Made by a program: the position numbers and the translations under genes. A DNA stretch of 64,000 nt from contig CATQHW010000002.1 in assembly GCA_958296075.1 (NCBI GenBank), forward strand, positions 558,001 to 622,000. The letters are read 5' to 3'. This document shows, one piece after another, positions 1-11,330 of this stretch. The notes beneath the pieces were generated by a model, which saw only the letters and a list, made by a program, of their open reading frames with translations, did no database searches and was not told the DNA's origin. Numbering within the stretch: the first letter of the stretch is position 1; every line of letters begins with the position of its first letter. This stretch comes from an uncultured Spirochaetia bacterium (GTDB lineage Bacteria; Spirochaetota; Spirochaetia; SZUA-6; Bin103).

Positions 1-1
1 A

Positions 2-385
<384 letters not shown>

Positions 386-437
386 TCAGGGAGACCGGCT
401 TGGCCCAGGCGACCGCCCCGGGGGGAAGCTGCTCCGC

Positions 438-467
438 TTGACGTGCGGCGCCCGGCTCGGTTACCCT
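438..467 (+). promoter_or_regulatory. Candidate sigma-70 promoter P1 of the str operon
   Basis: TTGACG at 438-443 is followed by an 18-bp spacer and TACCCT at 462-467. The -35 is preceded by GC, giving GCTTGACG, the same 8-mer seen at P2 (548-554) and at the rRNA promoter (55121-55127). No start point is known; the call rests on hexamers, spacing and position in the only long gap before rpsL. Confidence 0.5.
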
Positions 468-548
468 ACGCTGTGGCGGGCCCGAAGCGGAGGCGGTGGG
501 GCACGCGCGCTCATCGCCGTGCTGCCCAGAAAAGTAGGTCGGGGGTGC

Positions 549-578
549 TTGACGCCCCCGTGTCGCAGCGCGTAGGGT
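549..578 (+). promoter_or_regulatory. Candidate sigma-70 promoter P2 of the str operon
   Basis: TTGACG at 549-554, an 18-bp spacer and TAGGGT at 573-578. Its -10 region (571-582) is nearly the reverse complement of the -10 region of P1 (459-470). Transcription would start near 585 and give a leader of about 120 nt before the rpsL start. Confidence 0.55.
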
Positions 579-630
579 AGCCGCTCGGTTTCTTGCAAGC
601 CGCAGATACCGCAGTCAGCTTGAATCGCAT

Positions 631-649
631 GCCGGCGGTGCCCGCCGGC
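631..649 (+). promoter_or_regulatory. GC hairpin in the rpsL leader
   Basis: A perfect 8-bp stem (GCCGGCGG 631-638 with CCGCCGGC 642-649) and a 3-base loop lie in the predicted leader downstream of P2 and about 55 bases before the rpsL start. No run of T follows, so it is not an intrinsic terminator; it could be an RNA-stability or feedback element. The rest of the 386-703 gap shows no gene. Confidence 0.4.
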
Positions 650-703
650 CGAAAGGGTGGTGCCCATGAAGTGGGCGGTTCGTTGGAGTATGAGGAGACA
701 GGA

Positions 704-1078
704 GTGCCGACGATAAATCAGCTCGTCCGTAACGGGCGCAAGCGCAGCACCAAGACCAGCAAGAGCCCCGCGCTGCAGTCGTGCCCGCAGAAGCGCGGCG
801 TGTGCACGCGGGTGATGATCGTCACACCGCGTAAGCCGAACTCCGCCCTCCGCAAGGTGGCCCGCGTACGGCTGGTCAGCGGCGTCGAGGTGACCGCATA
901 CATCCCGGGGATCGGACACAACCTGCAGGAACACTCCGTGGTGCTGATCCGCGGCGGGCGCGTCAAGGATCTGGCCGGTGTCCGTTACCACGTCGTGCGC
1001 GGAGCCAAGGACACGCTCGGTGTCGACGATCGGCGGCGCGCACGATCGAAGTACGGCACCAAGCGCCCCAAGACCTGA
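704..1078 (+). CDS. rpsL: 30S ribosomal protein S12
   Basis: Protein S12 of the small-subunit decoding centre, 124 aa, the usual length. The start is GTG 704, giving the family N-terminus (M/V)PTINQLVR and placed after AGGAGACAGG; upstream in-frame starts would add a non-homologous extension. Conserved blocks are [11 protein letters not shown] (27-37), KPNSALRK (44-51), [16 protein letters not shown] and the methylthiolation loop [10 protein letters not shown] (87-96). Two residues are unusual: position 43 is Arg where most bacteria have Lys (E. coli K42), and position 91 is Ala where Pro is usual; both are streptomycin-response sites. First gene of the str operon. Confidence 0.98.
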   Translation: MPTINQLVRNGRKRSTKTSKSPALQSCPQKRGVCTRVMIVTPRKPNSALRKVARVRLVSGVEVTAYIPGIGHNLQEHSVVLIRGGRVKDLAGVRYHVVRGAKDTLGVDDRRRARSKYGTKRPKT

Positions 1079-1121
1079 CGGTCGGCCGCATCGCAACCGG
1101 GAAACGCAGGGAGTCGACGGA

Positions 1122-1592
1122 ATGCCTAGACGAAGCGTGAGCACGCAGCGGCGCGATGTGCGCGATGCGCGGTATCGCGACCCGCTGGCGGGACGGTTCA
1201 TCAACAGCATGCTGCTGCGCGGCAAGAAGTCGCTGGCGGCGCGCACCTTCTATCGGGCGCTCGACTACCTGGAAGGCAAGGGAGACGAAGAGGCGATCGC
1301 CATGTTTCGAAAGGCGGTGGCCAACATCAAGCCGCTGCTGGAAGTAAAGTCGCGCCGCGTCGGCGGGTCGACCTATCAGGTTCCGGTGGAGGTCCGCGAA
1401 GAGCGACAGGTCGCTCTGGCGATTCGCTGGCTGTTGCAGTTCGCTCGCGCCCGCCGAGGGCGCTCGATGGCCGAACGCCTGGGCGCGGAGCTCCTGGACG
1501 CCTACAACAACACCGGCTCGGCCGCCAAGAAGAAAGAGGACACGCACCGGATGGCCGAAGCCAATCGGGCGTTCGCGCACTACCGCTGGTAG
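1122..1592 (+). CDS. rpsG: 30S ribosomal protein S7
   Basis: Primary 16S-binding protein that nucleates assembly of the 30S head. It has 156 aa, as expected. ATG 1122 begins the family N-terminus MPRRS; the longer open frame from 978 overlaps rpsL and is not homologous. Recognisable blocks are DPLAGRFINSMLLRGKKSLA, the VGGSTYQVPVEV segment and the RWLLQFAR helix. It sits 43 bases after rpsL and 26 bases before fusA, in the standard str order. Confidence 0.97.
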   Translation: MPRRSVSTQRRDVRDARYRDPLAGRFINSMLLRGKKSLAARTFYRALDYLEGKGDEEAIAMFRKAVANIKPLLEVKSRRVGGSTYQVPVEVREERQVALAIRWLLQFARARRGRSMAERLGAELLDAYNNTGSAAKKKEDTHRMAEANRAFAHYRW

Positions 1593-1618
1593 ACGGAAGA
1601 GACGGGAACGACGCGACG

Positions 1619-3754
1619 ATGGCGGAACGGACGAATCGGCGTGGATCGGGGCGGTCCCATCCACTGAACCGGACCAGGAATATCGGCATCATGGCGCACA
1701 TCGATGCCGGCAAGACCACCACGACCGAGCGCATGCTCTATTACACCGGGCGCAAGCACAAGCTCGGCGAAGTCCACGACGGTCAGGCGGAAATGGATTG
1801 GATGGAGTTGGAGAAGGAGCGCGGCATCACGATCACCGCCGCCGCCACTTCCTGCCCGTGGCGCGGCCACGACGTCAACATCATCGACACGCCCGGCCAC
1901 GTAGACTTCACGGTCGAGGTGGAGCGGTCGCTGTGCATCCTGGATGGCGCAGTGGCCGTGTTCTGCGCAGTCGGTGGCGTGGAGCCGCAGAGCGAGACGG
2001 TGTGGAAGCAGGCCAGCCGCTACAAGGTGCCGCGCATCGTGTTCGTCAACAAGATGGACCGGACCGGCGCCCGCTTCGTCCACGTCGTGGACGAGCTTCA
2101 CGACAAACTCGGCGCCAACGCGGTGCCGATCCAGATTCCGGTCACGGAGGGCCCGGGGTTCTGCGCCGTCATCGACCTCATCTCCATGCGGATGGTCGAA
2201 TGGGACGACTCCGGTCAGGGAGCCGAGTACCACGCCGGGCCGATCCCGGCCGACCTTCTGCCTACGATCGAAGGACACCGGATCGATCTGTACGAGAAGC
2301 TGGCCGACCACGACGACGCATTCATGGAGGAGTACCTGGACGGCCGGACCATCTCCACCGAACGCGCGCGGGAGGTGCTCCGCAAGGCGACCTGCGCCGG
2401 CGAGCTGTTCCCGGTGCTCTGCGGCGCGGCCTTCAAGAACAAGGGCGTCCAGTTGCTCCTGGACGCGGTCGTCGACTACCTGCCGTCGCCATTGGACAAG
2501 GAGCCGGTGTCGGGGATGCGGACCGCCGACGGCGAGTACGTCGTCCGCAGGCCGGACGATGACGAGCCGTTCTCGGCGATGGCCTTCAAGGTCACCACCG
2601 ACCCCTACGTGGGCCGGCTCACCTACGTGCGCGTCTACTCGGGAGTGCTGCGTTCGGGGTCCTACGTCTTCAACGCCACCGCGGACGTGCGCGAGCGCGC
2701 CACGCGCATGCTGCGCATGCACGCCAATCGCCGTGAGGAGGTCGACGCCCTGCGCACCGGCGATATCGGCGCGCTGGTAGGCGCGCGACGCACCACCACG
2801 GGCGATACGCTCTGCGACGCCGGGTCACCGTTGCTGCTGGAGTCGATGGTGTTCCCGGACCCGGTAGTGTCGATCGCCATCGAACCGAAGTCGAAGGCGG
2901 AATCCGACAAGCTCGGTCTGGCCCTGCGGGCGCTCTCCGAAGAGGATCCGACCTTCCACGTTCGCTACGACACGGAGGTCGGCCAGACGATCATCTCCGG
3001 GATGGGCGAGCTGCACCTGGATGTCCTGGTGCAGCGCCTGTTGCGCGAATACGCCGTGGATGCCGACGTGGGCCGGCCGGAGGTCGCCTACCGCGAGGCG
3101 CTGACCAGGGCGGCCGAGGCCGAAGGGCGCTTCGTCCGCCAGACCGGCGGCCGCGGTCAATATGGTCATGTCGTGATCCGGTTCGAGCCGCTGCCGGCCG
3201 GCGCCGGTTTCGTGTTCGAGAGCAGGATCATAGGCGGCGCGGTGCCGAAGGAATATATTCCGGCGGTGCAGAAGGGGATCGCCCGGGCCAAAGAGACCGG
3301 CTCGATCGCCGGCTATCCGATGGTCGACTTTCGCGCCGTGCTGCTCGACGGCTCCTACCATGAAGTCGACTCGAGTGAGATCGCTTTCGGCGTGGCGGCG
3401 ACGATGGCGTACCACGACGGGGTGCGCCGCGCCGGACCGGCGATCCTGGAGCCGATCATGGACGTCGAAGTGTGCGCGCCCGACGAGCATCTGGGCGACG
3501 TGATCGCCGATCTGGGCGCCCGATCGGGTCAGATAGGATCGGTCGATGACCGCTTCGGCGGCAAGGTGATCACCGCCGCCGTGCCGCTGCGGTGCATGTT
3601 CGGCTACGCTACCGCGCTGCGCTCCATGACCAGCGGGCGCGGCAATCATACGATGCAGTTCGCTGCCTACCGCCGCGCACCCGCTGCGGTACAGGAAGAA
3701 ATCATCCAACGCGCAGGCCGCGCGGCGGAACGGAACCAGACGCCCGTCGCTTGA
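1619..3754 (+). CDS. fusA: Elongation factor G
   Basis: Translocation GTPase, 711 aa, canonical length. The G domain shows AHIDAGKT (26-33, P-loop), DTPGH (90-94) and NKMD (144-147), plus the EF-G signature [12 protein letters not shown]. The domain IV/V region is intact with [12 protein letters not shown] and a C-terminal [13 protein letters not shown] block. ATG 1619 lies 26 bases after rpsG. Spirochaetes carry more than one EF-G type; this copy keeps the full canonical G motifs and stands in the str operon, so it is taken as the translocase, though a recycling role for a paralogue elsewhere cannot be judged here. Confidence 0.97.
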   Translation: MAERTNRRGSGRSHPLNRTRNIGIMAHIDAGKTTTTERMLYYTGRKHKLGEVHDGQAEMDWMELEKERGITITAAATSCPWRGHDVNIIDTPGHVDFTVEVERSLCILDGAVAVFCAVGGVEPQSETVWKQASRYKVPRIVFVNKMDRTGARFVHVVDELHDKLGANAVPIQIPVTEGPGFCAVIDLISMRMVEWDDSGQGAEYHAGPIPADLLPTIEGHRIDLYEKLADHDDAFMEEYLDGRTISTERAREVLRKATCAGELFPVLCGAAFKNKGVQLLLDAVVDYLPSPLDKEPVSGMRTADGEYVVRRPDDDEPFSAMAFKVTTDPYVGRLTYVRVYSGVLRSGSYVFNATADVRERATRMLRMHANRREEVDALRTGDIGALVGARRTTTGDTLCDAGSPLLLESMVFPDPVVSIAIEPKSKAESDKLGLALRALSEEDPTFHVRYDTEVGQTIISGMGELHLDVLVQRLLREYAVDADVGRPEVAYREALTRAAEAEGRFVRQTGGRGQYGHVVIRFEPLPAGAGFVFESRIIGGAVPKEYIPAVQKGIARAKETGSIAGYPMVDFRAVLLDGSYHEVDSSEIAFGVAATMAYHDGVRRAGPAILEPIMDVEVCAPDEHLGDVIADLGARSGQIGSVDDRFGGKVITAAVPLRCMFGYATALRSMTSGRGNHTMQFAAYRRAPAAVQEEIIQRAGRAAERNQTPVA

Positions 3755-3780
3755 GGAGACGGGGCAAGGAGACAGAGGGT

Positions 3781-4971
<1,191 letters not shown>

Positions 4972-5001
4972 GGGCCGGGGCGGCTGGCTGGTTTGCCGAT
5001 G

Positions 5002-5310
5002 ATGGCTACGGAACGGATTCGGGTCCGGCTGCGTGGGTTCGATATCGAACTCGTCGACCAGAGCTCGCGCGCTATCGTGCAGACCGTGCAGAAGTCGGGG
5101 TCGCGGGTTGCGGGTCCGATCCCGCTGCCGACCCGGATCAACAAGTTCACCGTGCTGCGGTCCCCGCACGTGTACAAGAAGTCGCGCGAACAGTTCGAGA
5201 TGCGGACTCACAAACGGCTCATCGACATCCTGGAGCCGACTAGCGCGGTGATGGATGCGCTGATGAAGCTCGAGCTGCCGGCCGGCGTCGACGTCGAGAT
5301 CCGGCAGTAA
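5002..5310 (+). CDS. rpsJ: 30S ribosomal protein S10
   Basis: S10, also the NusE component of antitermination complexes; 102 aa from ATG 5002 (an adjacent ATG at 4999 would add one residue). Family blocks are [45 protein letters not shown] and THKRLIDI. It opens the S10 operon; only about 30 bases separate it from tuf, so the two operons are probably co-transcribed. Confidence 0.97.
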   Translation: MATERIRVRLRGFDIELVDQSSRAIVQTVQKSGSRVAGPIPLPTRINKFTVLRSPHVYKKSREQFEMRTHKRLIDILEPTSAVMDALMKLELPAGVDVEIRQ

Positions 5311-5324
5311 GGGGGCGTGCGGGC

Positions 5325-5978
5325 GTGGTTGCGGTGGTTGGCGTCAAGATCGGCATGACGCAGGTATTCGACGAGGCGGGCGGCGCGCGCACGGTAACGC
5401 TCGTGTGGGTCGAGCCCAACGTCGTGATCGGTACCCGCGTCGCCGCCGGCGACGGCTATGACGCCGTGGTTCTCGGCTGGGGGAAGGCGCGCAAGCGGCG
5501 GTTGACCAAGCCGTATGCCGGTCAGTTCCCGGAAGGCATCGACCCCACGCGCCGGATCATGGAGTTGCGCGGCTTCGACGGAGAGTTCGAGGTAGGTCAG
5601 CCGCTGGATCTGTCGATCTTCGCCGCCTGCCGCTTCGTGGACGTGCAGGGCGTATCCCTCGGCAAAGGGTTTCAGGGCGTGGTCAAGCGGCATGGCTTCC
5701 GGGGCGGTCGCGCGACGCACGGCTCCAAGTTCCACCGCGCAGGCGGATCGACGGGACAGTCCGCGTGGCCTTCGCGGGTGCTGAAGGGCACGCGCATGGC
5801 CGGGCGCATGGGCGGCCGCCGCGCCACGGTGCAGAACCTCGAGTTGCTCCGCATCGACCCGGAACGGCGGCTGCTGCTGATCGCCGGTCCGATTCCGGGG
5901 CGCCGGGGCGGACACGTGGTGGTGGTGAGCGCGAAGAAGAAGCCGGCCGGTGGCAACGGTACGGGCGGTCCGGCATGA
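5325..5978 (+). CDS. rplC: 50S ribosomal protein L3
   Basis: L3, an early assembly protein near the peptidyl-transferase centre; 217 aa from GTG 5325. Blocks: GVKIGMTQVFDE near the N-terminus, KGFQGVVKRHGFRGG and THGSKFHR in the central loop that reaches the 23S core, and RMAGRMGG. The C-terminus has an Ala/Lys/Gly tail. Its stop overlaps the rplD start in ATGA, implying translational coupling. Confidence 0.96.
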   Translation: MVAVVGVKIGMTQVFDEAGGARTVTLVWVEPNVVIGTRVAAGDGYDAVVLGWGKARKRRLTKPYAGQFPEGIDPTRRIMELRGFDGEFEVGQPLDLSIFAACRFVDVQGVSLGKGFQGVVKRHGFRGGRATHGSKFHRAGGSTGQSAWPSRVLKGTRMAGRMGGRRATVQNLELLRIDPERRLLLIAGPIPGRRGGHVVVVSAKKKPAGGNGTGGPA

Positions 5979-6622
5979 AGGTCCCGGTGATCGGCGCGGA
6001 CGGCAACCGGGCCGGAGAAGTCGACCTGGACGATCGCGTGTTCGATATCGATGTGAGCGATGGCGCGGTCTACGAAGCGCTGCGCAATGAGCTGGCCAAC
6101 CAGCGCGCCGGCACGGCCGCTACCAAGAGGCGGGGCCAGGTACGCGGCGGCGGCCGCAAACCGTACCGGCAGAAGGGCACCGGCCGCGCTCGCGCGGGAT
6201 CGTGGCGTTCGCCGTTGCGGGTCGGGGGCGGCACGGTCTTCGGCCCGCAGCCGCGTGACTACCGCTACCGGATACCGCGCAAGGTGAAGCGGCTGGCGAT
6301 CCGCTCGGTGCTCACGGCGAAGCGCCGCGGCGACCAGCTCATGGTCGTCGACGGCGTGCAGTCCCCGTCGGGACGCACGCGCGATCTGGCCGCCACGCTG
6401 CGTGTCCTGTCGGCGGGCCTCAAGACCGTGCTGGTGCTGGCCGCCGACGATCCGATGACTATGCGCGCCGGCCGTAACCTGCCTTTGCTGCGCATTCTTT
6501 CCAGCCAGCGGCTCCGGATCCACGAGCTGCTGTACGGCGACCGGGTGCTCCTGCAGCGCGAGGCGGTGGACCGGTTGAACGCCGGTTACGGCGGAGATCA
6601 AGGGGGCGGCGATGGCCGGTGA
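5975..6622 (+). CDS. rplD: 50S ribosomal protein L4
   Basis: L4 lines the exit tunnel; 215 aa. ATG 5975 overlaps the rplC stop. The tunnel loop [15 protein letters not shown] is intact, so L4 gives no sign of the macrolide-resistance changes known in this loop. In E. coli L4 represses its own operon, but that leader cannot be recognised here. Its 3' end overlaps rplW by 11 bases. Confidence 0.96.
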   Translation: MKVPVIGADGNRAGEVDLDDRVFDIDVSDGAVYEALRNELANQRAGTAATKRRGQVRGGGRKPYRQKGTGRARAGSWRSPLRVGGGTVFGPQPRDYRYRIPRKVKRLAIRSVLTAKRRGDQLMVVDGVQSPSGRTRDLAATLRVLSAGLKTVLVLAADDPMTMRAGRNLPLLRILSSQRLRIHELLYGDRVLLQREAVDRLNAGYGGDQGGGDGR

Positions 6623-6893
6623 GATCATTCTGGAGCCGTTGGTGACCGAGAAATCGAACGCCTTGCGCGCGTCGCGCAAGTACAGTTTCCGCGTCGATCC
6701 GCGGGCGTCCAAGCACCAGGTGCTCGCTGAGGTACGGCGGCTGTTCAAGGTCCAACCGGTGAGCTGCAATATCATCAACGTCCCCCGCAAGCCAAAGCGT
6801 ATCCGCTATCGGCGCGGTTACACCGCAGCGTGGAAGAAGGCGATCGTGACCTTGTCGGGCGACCAGACCATCGACATTTTCGAGGGCGTCTGA
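6612..6893 (+). CDS. rplW: 50S ribosomal protein L23
   Basis: L23, at the tunnel exit where trigger factor and SRP dock; 93 aa. Blocks are LEPLVTEKS, YSFRVDPRASKHQV and the RYRRGYTAAWKKAIVTL stretch. ATG 6612 lies inside the end of rplD, and the stop TGA 6891-6893 overlaps the rplB ATG, so translation of the three genes appears coupled. Confidence 0.95.
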   Translation: MAGEIILEPLVTEKSNALRASRKYSFRVDPRASKHQVLAEVRRLFKVQPVSCNIINVPRKPKRIRYRRGYTAAWKKAIVTLSGDQTIDIFEGV

Positions 6894-7711
6894 TGCCGGT
6901 CCGTGCGCGCAAGCCGACCACGCCGTCTTCACGCTATACGACGGTCCGCGATTTCTCCGAGCTGAGCGACGAGCGGCCGGAGAAGCGGCTGACCGAAGCG
7001 CGGCCGTATCGGGCGGGCCGCTCCAAGGGGCGCATCAGCGTTCGCCGCAAGGGAGGGCGCCACAAGCGCCGGTATCGCGTGGTCGACTTCAAACGGGATA
7101 ACCACGGCGTCCCCGGCCGGGTCGATTCGATCCAGTACGATCCCAATCGTAGCGCCGACGTGGCGATGGTGGTGTTCGCCGACGGGGACAAGCGCTATCT
7201 GTTGGCGCCGCGCGGCCTGCGCGTCGGCGCGGCGGTGCAGAGCGGCCCGGGCTCCCCGATCGAGATCGGGAACGCCTTGCCGATCGGCGAACTGCCGCTT
7301 GGCATCGCCATACATAACGTCGAGTTGACGCCGGGGCGCGGCGGGCAACTGGTGCGCGCCGCGGGCAACAGCGCCACACTGGTCGCTCGCGAGGGGGAAT
7401 ACGCGACCGTACGGCTGCCGTCCGGTGAGACGCGCCTGGTCCACGTGCGCTGTATGGCCTCCATCGGTGAGATCGGCAATCAGGATCACATGAACGTGTC
7501 GCTCGGCAAGGCGGGCCGGGCCCGCTGGATGGGACGGCGGCCCAAGGTGCGCGGCGTGGCCATGAACCCGGTCGACCACCCGCACGGCGGCGGTGAAGGC
7601 AAGGCGTCCGGCGGACGCCACCCGGTATCGCCCTGGGGCAAGTTGACGAAGGGGATGAAGACGCGCAACAAGCGCAAGCGATCGAGCGACTTCATCGTCG
7701 GCAAGCGTTGA
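6893..7711 (+). CDS. rplB: 50S ribosomal protein L2
   Basis: L2, needed for subunit association and peptidyl-transferase assembly; 272 aa. ATG 6893 shares bases with the rplW stop. Conserved blocks: [23 protein letters not shown] near 45-66, [24 protein letters not shown], and the functional His loop [14 protein letters not shown] close to the C-terminus. No unusual feature. Confidence 0.97.
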   Translation: MPVRARKPTTPSSRYTTVRDFSELSDERPEKRLTEARPYRAGRSKGRISVRRKGGRHKRRYRVVDFKRDNHGVPGRVDSIQYDPNRSADVAMVVFADGDKRYLLAPRGLRVGAAVQSGPGSPIEIGNALPIGELPLGIAIHNVELTPGRGGQLVRAAGNSATLVAREGEYATVRLPSGETRLVHVRCMASIGEIGNQDHMNVSLGKAGRARWMGRRPKVRGVAMNPVDHPHGGGEGKASGGRHPVSPWGKLTKGMKTRNKRKRSSDFIVGKR

Positions 7712-7749
7712 TGGCGCGCGGACGTGATGGCATGGTGACGAGGTAAGGT

Positions 7750-8031
7750 ATGTCGCGATCGATCAAGAAAGGGCCGTTCGTATCGCCCGGGCTGTTCAAG
7801 CGGGTGATCGAGGCTTCCAAGTCGTCCGGCAAGCAGATGGTGAAGACCTATTCGCGGTGCTCGACCATCATCCCGCAGATGGTCGGCATGACCATCTCGG
7901 TGTACAACGGCAAGAACTGGATCCCGGTCTATATCACGGAGAACCTGGTGGGGCACAAGCTCGGCGAGTTTGCTCCGACCCGCGTGTTTCGCGCCCACGC
8001 CGGATCGGACCGCAAGGCGGTGCGGCGCTGA
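7750..8031 (+). CDS. rpsS: 30S ribosomal protein S19
   Basis: S19 of the 30S head, contacting A-site tRNA; 93 aa. Starts [11 protein letters not shown] and carries [14 protein letters not shown] and [18 protein letters not shown] 7750 follows GACGAGGTAAGGT. Its stop TGA 8029-8031 overlaps rplV ATG 8031. Confidence 0.97.
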   Translation: MSRSIKKGPFVSPGLFKRVIEASKSSGKQMVKTYSRCSTIIPQMVGMTISVYNGKNWIPVYITENLVGHKLGEFAPTRVFRAHAGSDRKAVRR

Positions 8032-8387
8032 TGGTCCGCGGAAAGCGCGGCTACACCGCGCATAGCCGGTTCCTGCGCATCTCGCCCGGCAAGGTACGTC
8101 CGATCGCCGATCTGGTACGGCGTCAGCCGTATGCGGAGGCGCTGGCGCTGCTGGAGACGATGCCGCACAAGGGCGCCGCGCTGCTGCGCAAGACGATCAA
8201 ATCGGCCGGCGACAACGCGCTGTTTCACAACGACGACCTCGATGAGGAGATGCTGTACGTGCGCGAGCTGCAGGTGTTCGACGGTCCGCGGTTGAAGCAC
8301 CGCATCTGGGTGCGGGGGCGCGGCAGAGCCGATCGCCTGGTCGCCCGGCTGTGCCATATCTCGGTCGCGGTGGAGGAGATGAACTAA
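8031..8387 (+). CDS. rplV: 50S ribosomal protein L22
   Basis: L22, part of the tunnel constriction; 118 aa. ATG 8031 overlaps the rpsS stop; the frame open upstream of it is not homologous. Blocks: RISPGKVRPIADLVR, LLRKTIKSAGDNA and the beta-hairpin segment RLKHRIWVRGRGRADR, which has normal length, without the duplications or deletions linked to macrolide resistance. Confidence 0.95.
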   Translation: MVRGKRGYTAHSRFLRISPGKVRPIADLVRRQPYAEALALLETMPHKGAALLRKTIKSAGDNALFHNDDLDEEMLYVRELQVFDGPRLKHRIWVRGRGRADRLVARLCHISVAVEEMN

Positions 8388-8389
8388 GC

Positions 8390-9088
8390 ATGGGACAGAA
8401 GGTCAACCCGATCGGGTTGCGCATGGGGATCAATCAGTCGTGGCGCAGCAAGTGGTACGTCGACCCGCGCGAATACGCGGCGACGCTGCACGAGGATCTG
8501 GCGCTGCGCAAGACGATCGACTCGGCGCCGGAGACGCGCGGCGCCGACATCGCCCAGGTGGAGATCATCCGGCATCCGCAGCGCATCGCTCTCATCATCC
8601 ACACCGGTCGGCCCGGCGTGGTGATCGGCGCCAAGGGCCAGAACATCGAGCGGCTGGGCGCCAAGCTGCAGCGCCAGGTCGGCAAGAAGATCCAGATCAA
8701 GATCAAGGAGATCCAGCGACCGGAAACCAACGCGCAGTTGATCGCCATGAACATCGCGCGCCAGCTGCGCGGACGCGCATCGTTCCGGCGGGTCATGAAG
8801 ATGGCGATCAACAACGCGATGCGCGCAGGCGTGCAGGGCATCAAGATCCGCGCCGGCGGGCGGCTGAACGGCGCGGAGATGTCGCGCGTCCAGCAGTACA
8901 AGGAGGGCCGCATCCCGTTGCACACCTTTCGCGCCGACATCGAGTACGGCTTTGCCGTGGCGATCACCGCGGTCGGCTCGCTCGGCATCAAGGCGTGGGT
9001 CTTCCACGGCGAGGTGTTCGGCCGCGACAAGAAGGACGATGCAGGTCTGCTGCTGAAACGGCAGCGCAGTCGCGAGGAGGCGGCCTGA
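8390..9088 (+). CDS. rpsC: 30S ribosomal protein S3
   Basis: S3 at the mRNA entry site; 232 aa from ATG 8390, giving MGQKVNPIGLRMG. The type II KH domain contains RPGVVIGAKGQNIERL (about 84-99). The C-terminal domain includes KAWVFHGEVFG, followed by a short basic tail. Two bases separate it from rplV. Confidence 0.97.
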   Translation: MGQKVNPIGLRMGINQSWRSKWYVDPREYAATLHEDLALRKTIDSAPETRGADIAQVEIIRHPQRIALIIHTGRPGVVIGAKGQNIERLGAKLQRQVGKKIQIKIKEIQRPETNAQLIAMNIARQLRGRASFRRVMKMAINNAMRAGVQGIKIRAGGRLNGAEMSRVQQYKEGRIPLHTFRADIEYGFAVAITAVGSLGIKAWVFHGEVFGRDKKDDAGLLLKRQRSREEAA

Positions 9089-9091
9089 ACG

Positions 9092-9523
9092 ATGCTTGCT
9101 CCGAAGCGGGAGAAGTTTCGCAAACGCCAGCGCGGCGGCCCGCTGCGGCGCGGCGGCGAACGCCAGCAGGACTTGGCATTCGGCGATTTCGGACTGATCG
9201 CCCTGGAACACAAGTGGATCACCAATCGGCAGATCGAAGCCGCCCGCGTGGCGATGACGCGTCACGTGAAGCGTGGCGGCAAGGTATGGGTCAGGATCTT
9301 TCCTGACATGCCGTACACCATGAAGCCGGCCGAGACCCGTATGGGAAAGGGCAAGGGCAACGTCGAATACCATGTCGCGCCCGTAAGCCGAGGTACGGTG
9401 ATGTTCGAGTTGGCCGGCGTGGAAAGCGGTCTGGCGCGGGAGGCGCTCACGCTGGCCGGCAGCAAGTTGCCGATCAAGACGACGATCTGCGCCCGCGGCG
9501 GCCTGTTGGGGGTGCAGTCGTGA
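9092..9523 (+). CDS. rplP: 50S ribosomal protein L16
   Basis: L16 at the A-site side of the central protuberance; 143 aa. It starts [15 protein letters not shown]; signature segments are [22 protein letters not shown] and [16 protein letters not shown]. The stop overlaps the rpmC GTG by 4 bases. Confidence 0.96.
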   Translation: MLAPKREKFRKRQRGGPLRRGGERQQDLAFGDFGLIALEHKWITNRQIEAARVAMTRHVKRGGKVWVRIFPDMPYTMKPAETRMGKGKGNVEYHVAPVSRGTVMFELAGVESGLAREALTLAGSKLPIKTTICARGGLLGVQS

Positions 9524-9720
9524 AAGAGCAATATGGCGAACTGGCGTACCCGGAGCTGCTCCTGAAGCATGACGAACTGGTGGAGGAATACCGCAAGGCG
9601 CGATTCGACACGGTGGTCGGCCACCTGGACAACCCGGTCAGCGTCCGCGTGCTGCGGCGCCGGCTGGCGCGGGCCAAGACGATCATGCACGAATACGATC
9701 TGGGGATCCGGCAGCGATGA
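9520..9720 (+). CDS. rpmC: 50S ribosomal protein L29
   Basis: L29, a short coiled protein at the tunnel exit; 66 aa from GTG 9520, in GTGA overlap with the rplP stop. Helical pattern [18 protein letters not shown] and the C-terminal [13 protein letters not shown] are typical. It overlaps rpsQ by 4 bases. Confidence 0.92.
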   Translation: MKEQYGELAYPELLLKHDELVEEYRKARFDTVVGHLDNPVSVRVLRRRLARAKTIMHEYDLGIRQR

Positions 9721-9974
9721 GCGGCACGGGAAGGCTCCGGGTGCTGGCCGGTACGGTGGTTTCCGACCACATGGACAAGACCATCGTCGTGCTGGTACGC
9801 TCACAGAAGCGCCATTCGATGTACGAGAAGTACATCCGCAGGTCGAAGCGCGTGAAGGCGCATGACGCCGGCAACGAGTGCCGCGTCGGCGATCGTGTCC
9901 GAGTGGTGGAGTCACGGCCTCTGAGCCGCGAGAAACGGTGGCGCCTGCTCGAAATAGTGGAACGGAGCGGTTGA
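9717..9974 (+). CDS. rpsQ: 30S ribosomal protein S17
   Basis: S17, a primary 16S-binding OB-fold protein; 85 aa. Blocks: [39 protein letters not shown] and [15 protein letters not shown] overlap with rpmC at 9717 and TGATG overlap with rplN at the other end. Confidence 0.96.
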   Translation: MSGTGRLRVLAGTVVSDHMDKTIVVLVRSQKRHSMYEKYIRRSKRVKAHDAGNECRVGDRVRVVESRPLSREKRWRLLEIVERSG

Positions 9975-10342
9975 TGGTACAGGCGATGAGCTATCTCAAC
10001 GTCGCCGACAATAGCGGCGCCAAGCGCGTGCAGTGCATCAAGGTGCTCGGCGGCACTCGCCACGTGAGCGCCGGCGTCGGTGACCGGATCGTGGTCGCGG
10101 TCAAGACGGCGGTGCCGTCGGCGGCGGTCCGCAAGGGGACCGTGGTTCGGGCGGTGATCGTGCGTACGCGCAAGGAGACGCGCCGCGTGGACGGCAGTTA
10201 CATTCGATTCGACGACAACGCATGCGTCCTGATCGATGAAGCCGGCAATCCGTCCGGCAAGCGCATCTTCGGACCGGTGGCGCGGGAGCTGCGCGATCGT
10301 GACTACATGAAGATCGTCTCCCTCGCGCCGGAGGTGTTGTAG
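9974..10342 (+). CDS. rplN: 50S ribosomal protein L14
   Basis: L14, forming bridge B8 and the RsfS-binding site; 122 aa. ATG 9974 shares a base with the rpsQ stop. Blocks: [45 protein letters not shown] and [13 protein letters not shown]. Confidence 0.97.
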   Translation: MVQAMSYLNVADNSGAKRVQCIKVLGGTRHVSAGVGDRIVVAVKTAVPSAAVRKGTVVRAVIVRTRKETRRVDGSYIRFDDNACVLIDEAGNPSGKRIFGPVARELRDRDYMKIVSLAPEVL

Positions 10343-10343
10343 C

Positions 10344-10685
10344 GTGGCTGCGAAGGGCCGGGCGGGGAGCGCGCAGACGCGGGTTCGGTTGCGCCGCGAC
10401 GACCAGGTGGTCGTCATAGCCGGCAAGGAGCGCGGCAAGACCGGCCGCGTGCTGCGCATCGACGTCGACCGGCAGCGGGTGGTCGTGGAAGGACTCAATC
10501 TGGTGAAGAAGGCGATCCGGCCCACCCAGCAACGCCAGCAGGGAGGGATCAGCGAGATCGAGGCGCCGATCCATCTGTCGAACGTGATGCTGAGCACCCC
10601 CGAAGGTCGCTCCAGGATTCGCCATGAGGCGGCCACCGACGGCGACAAGCGCCGTATCGCGGTGCGCACGGGACAGGAGCTGTGA
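10344..10685 (+). CDS. rplX: 50S ribosomal protein L24
   Basis: L24, an assembly initiator with a KOW motif; 113 aa from GTG 10344. The KOW segment [21 protein letters not shown] lies at about 17-37, followed by [15 protein letters not shown]. It overlaps rplE by 4 bases. Confidence 0.95.
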   Translation: MAAKGRAGSAQTRVRLRRDDQVVVIAGKERGKTGRVLRIDVDRQRVVVEGLNLVKKAIRPTQQRQQGGISEIEAPIHLSNVMLSTPEGRSRIRHEAATDGDKRRIAVRTGQEL

Positions 10686-11284
10686 GTACCAGCAAGGCCG
10701 CCGGCGGCGCGGGCAACGGGAACGGCGCCGGTCCTTGGTACGCACCCCGCCTGCGCGCGCTGTACCGGGACACGGTCGTGTCCGCGCTGATCGAAGAGTT
10801 CAACTACGACAGCGTCATGCAGGTGCCCAGACTCACCAAGATCCTGCTCAGCATGGGGGTGGGACAGGCGACGAGCAACCGGCAGATCCTCGATATCGCG
10901 GTCAACGAGTTGACGCTGATCGCCGGCCAGCGGGCGGTGACCACGCGGGCGCGGCGCTCGATCGCCGCCTTCAAGATCCGGGCGGGCATGGAGATCGGCG
11001 CGATGGTGACGCTGCGCGGCGACCGCATGCTGGAGTTCTTCGACCGCTTCGTGAACGTGGCCGTGCCCCGCATCAAGGACTTCCGCGGCCTGTCCCCCAA
11101 CTCGTTCGACGGCCGGGGCAACTACTCGGTGGGCGTGGACGAGCAGATCATCTTTTCGGAGATCGATTACGACCGTATCGATTCGATCCACGGACTCAAC
11201 GTCACCATCGTTACGTCGGCTCGCACCGACCGGGAGGGCCGGAGCCTGCTGGGCGCGCTGGGAATGCCGTTTCGCAGCGAATGA
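10682..11284 (+). CDS. rplE: 50S ribosomal protein L5
   Basis: L5, which binds 5S rRNA and contacts P-site tRNA; 200 aa from GTG 10682. After a Gly/Ala/Asn-rich 18-residue N-terminal extension not typical of the family come [23 protein letters not shown] and RDFRG-like [17 protein letters not shown]. The start could lie slightly downstream, but GTG 10682 overlaps the rplX stop in GTGA as elsewhere in the operon. Confidence 0.95.
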   Translation: MSTSKAAGGAGNGNGAGPWYAPRLRALYRDTVVSALIEEFNYDSVMQVPRLTKILLSMGVGQATSNRQILDIAVNELTLIAGQRAVTTRARRSIAAFKIRAGMEIGAMVTLRGDRMLEFFDRFVNVAVPRIKDFRGLSPNSFDGRGNYSVGVDEQIIFSEIDYDRIDSIHGLNVTIVTSARTDREGRSLLGALGMPFRSE

Positions 11285-11330
11285 CGGACGGGAGATGGCG
11301 ATGACGGCGGCAAGGACGACGGAGGTGTAG

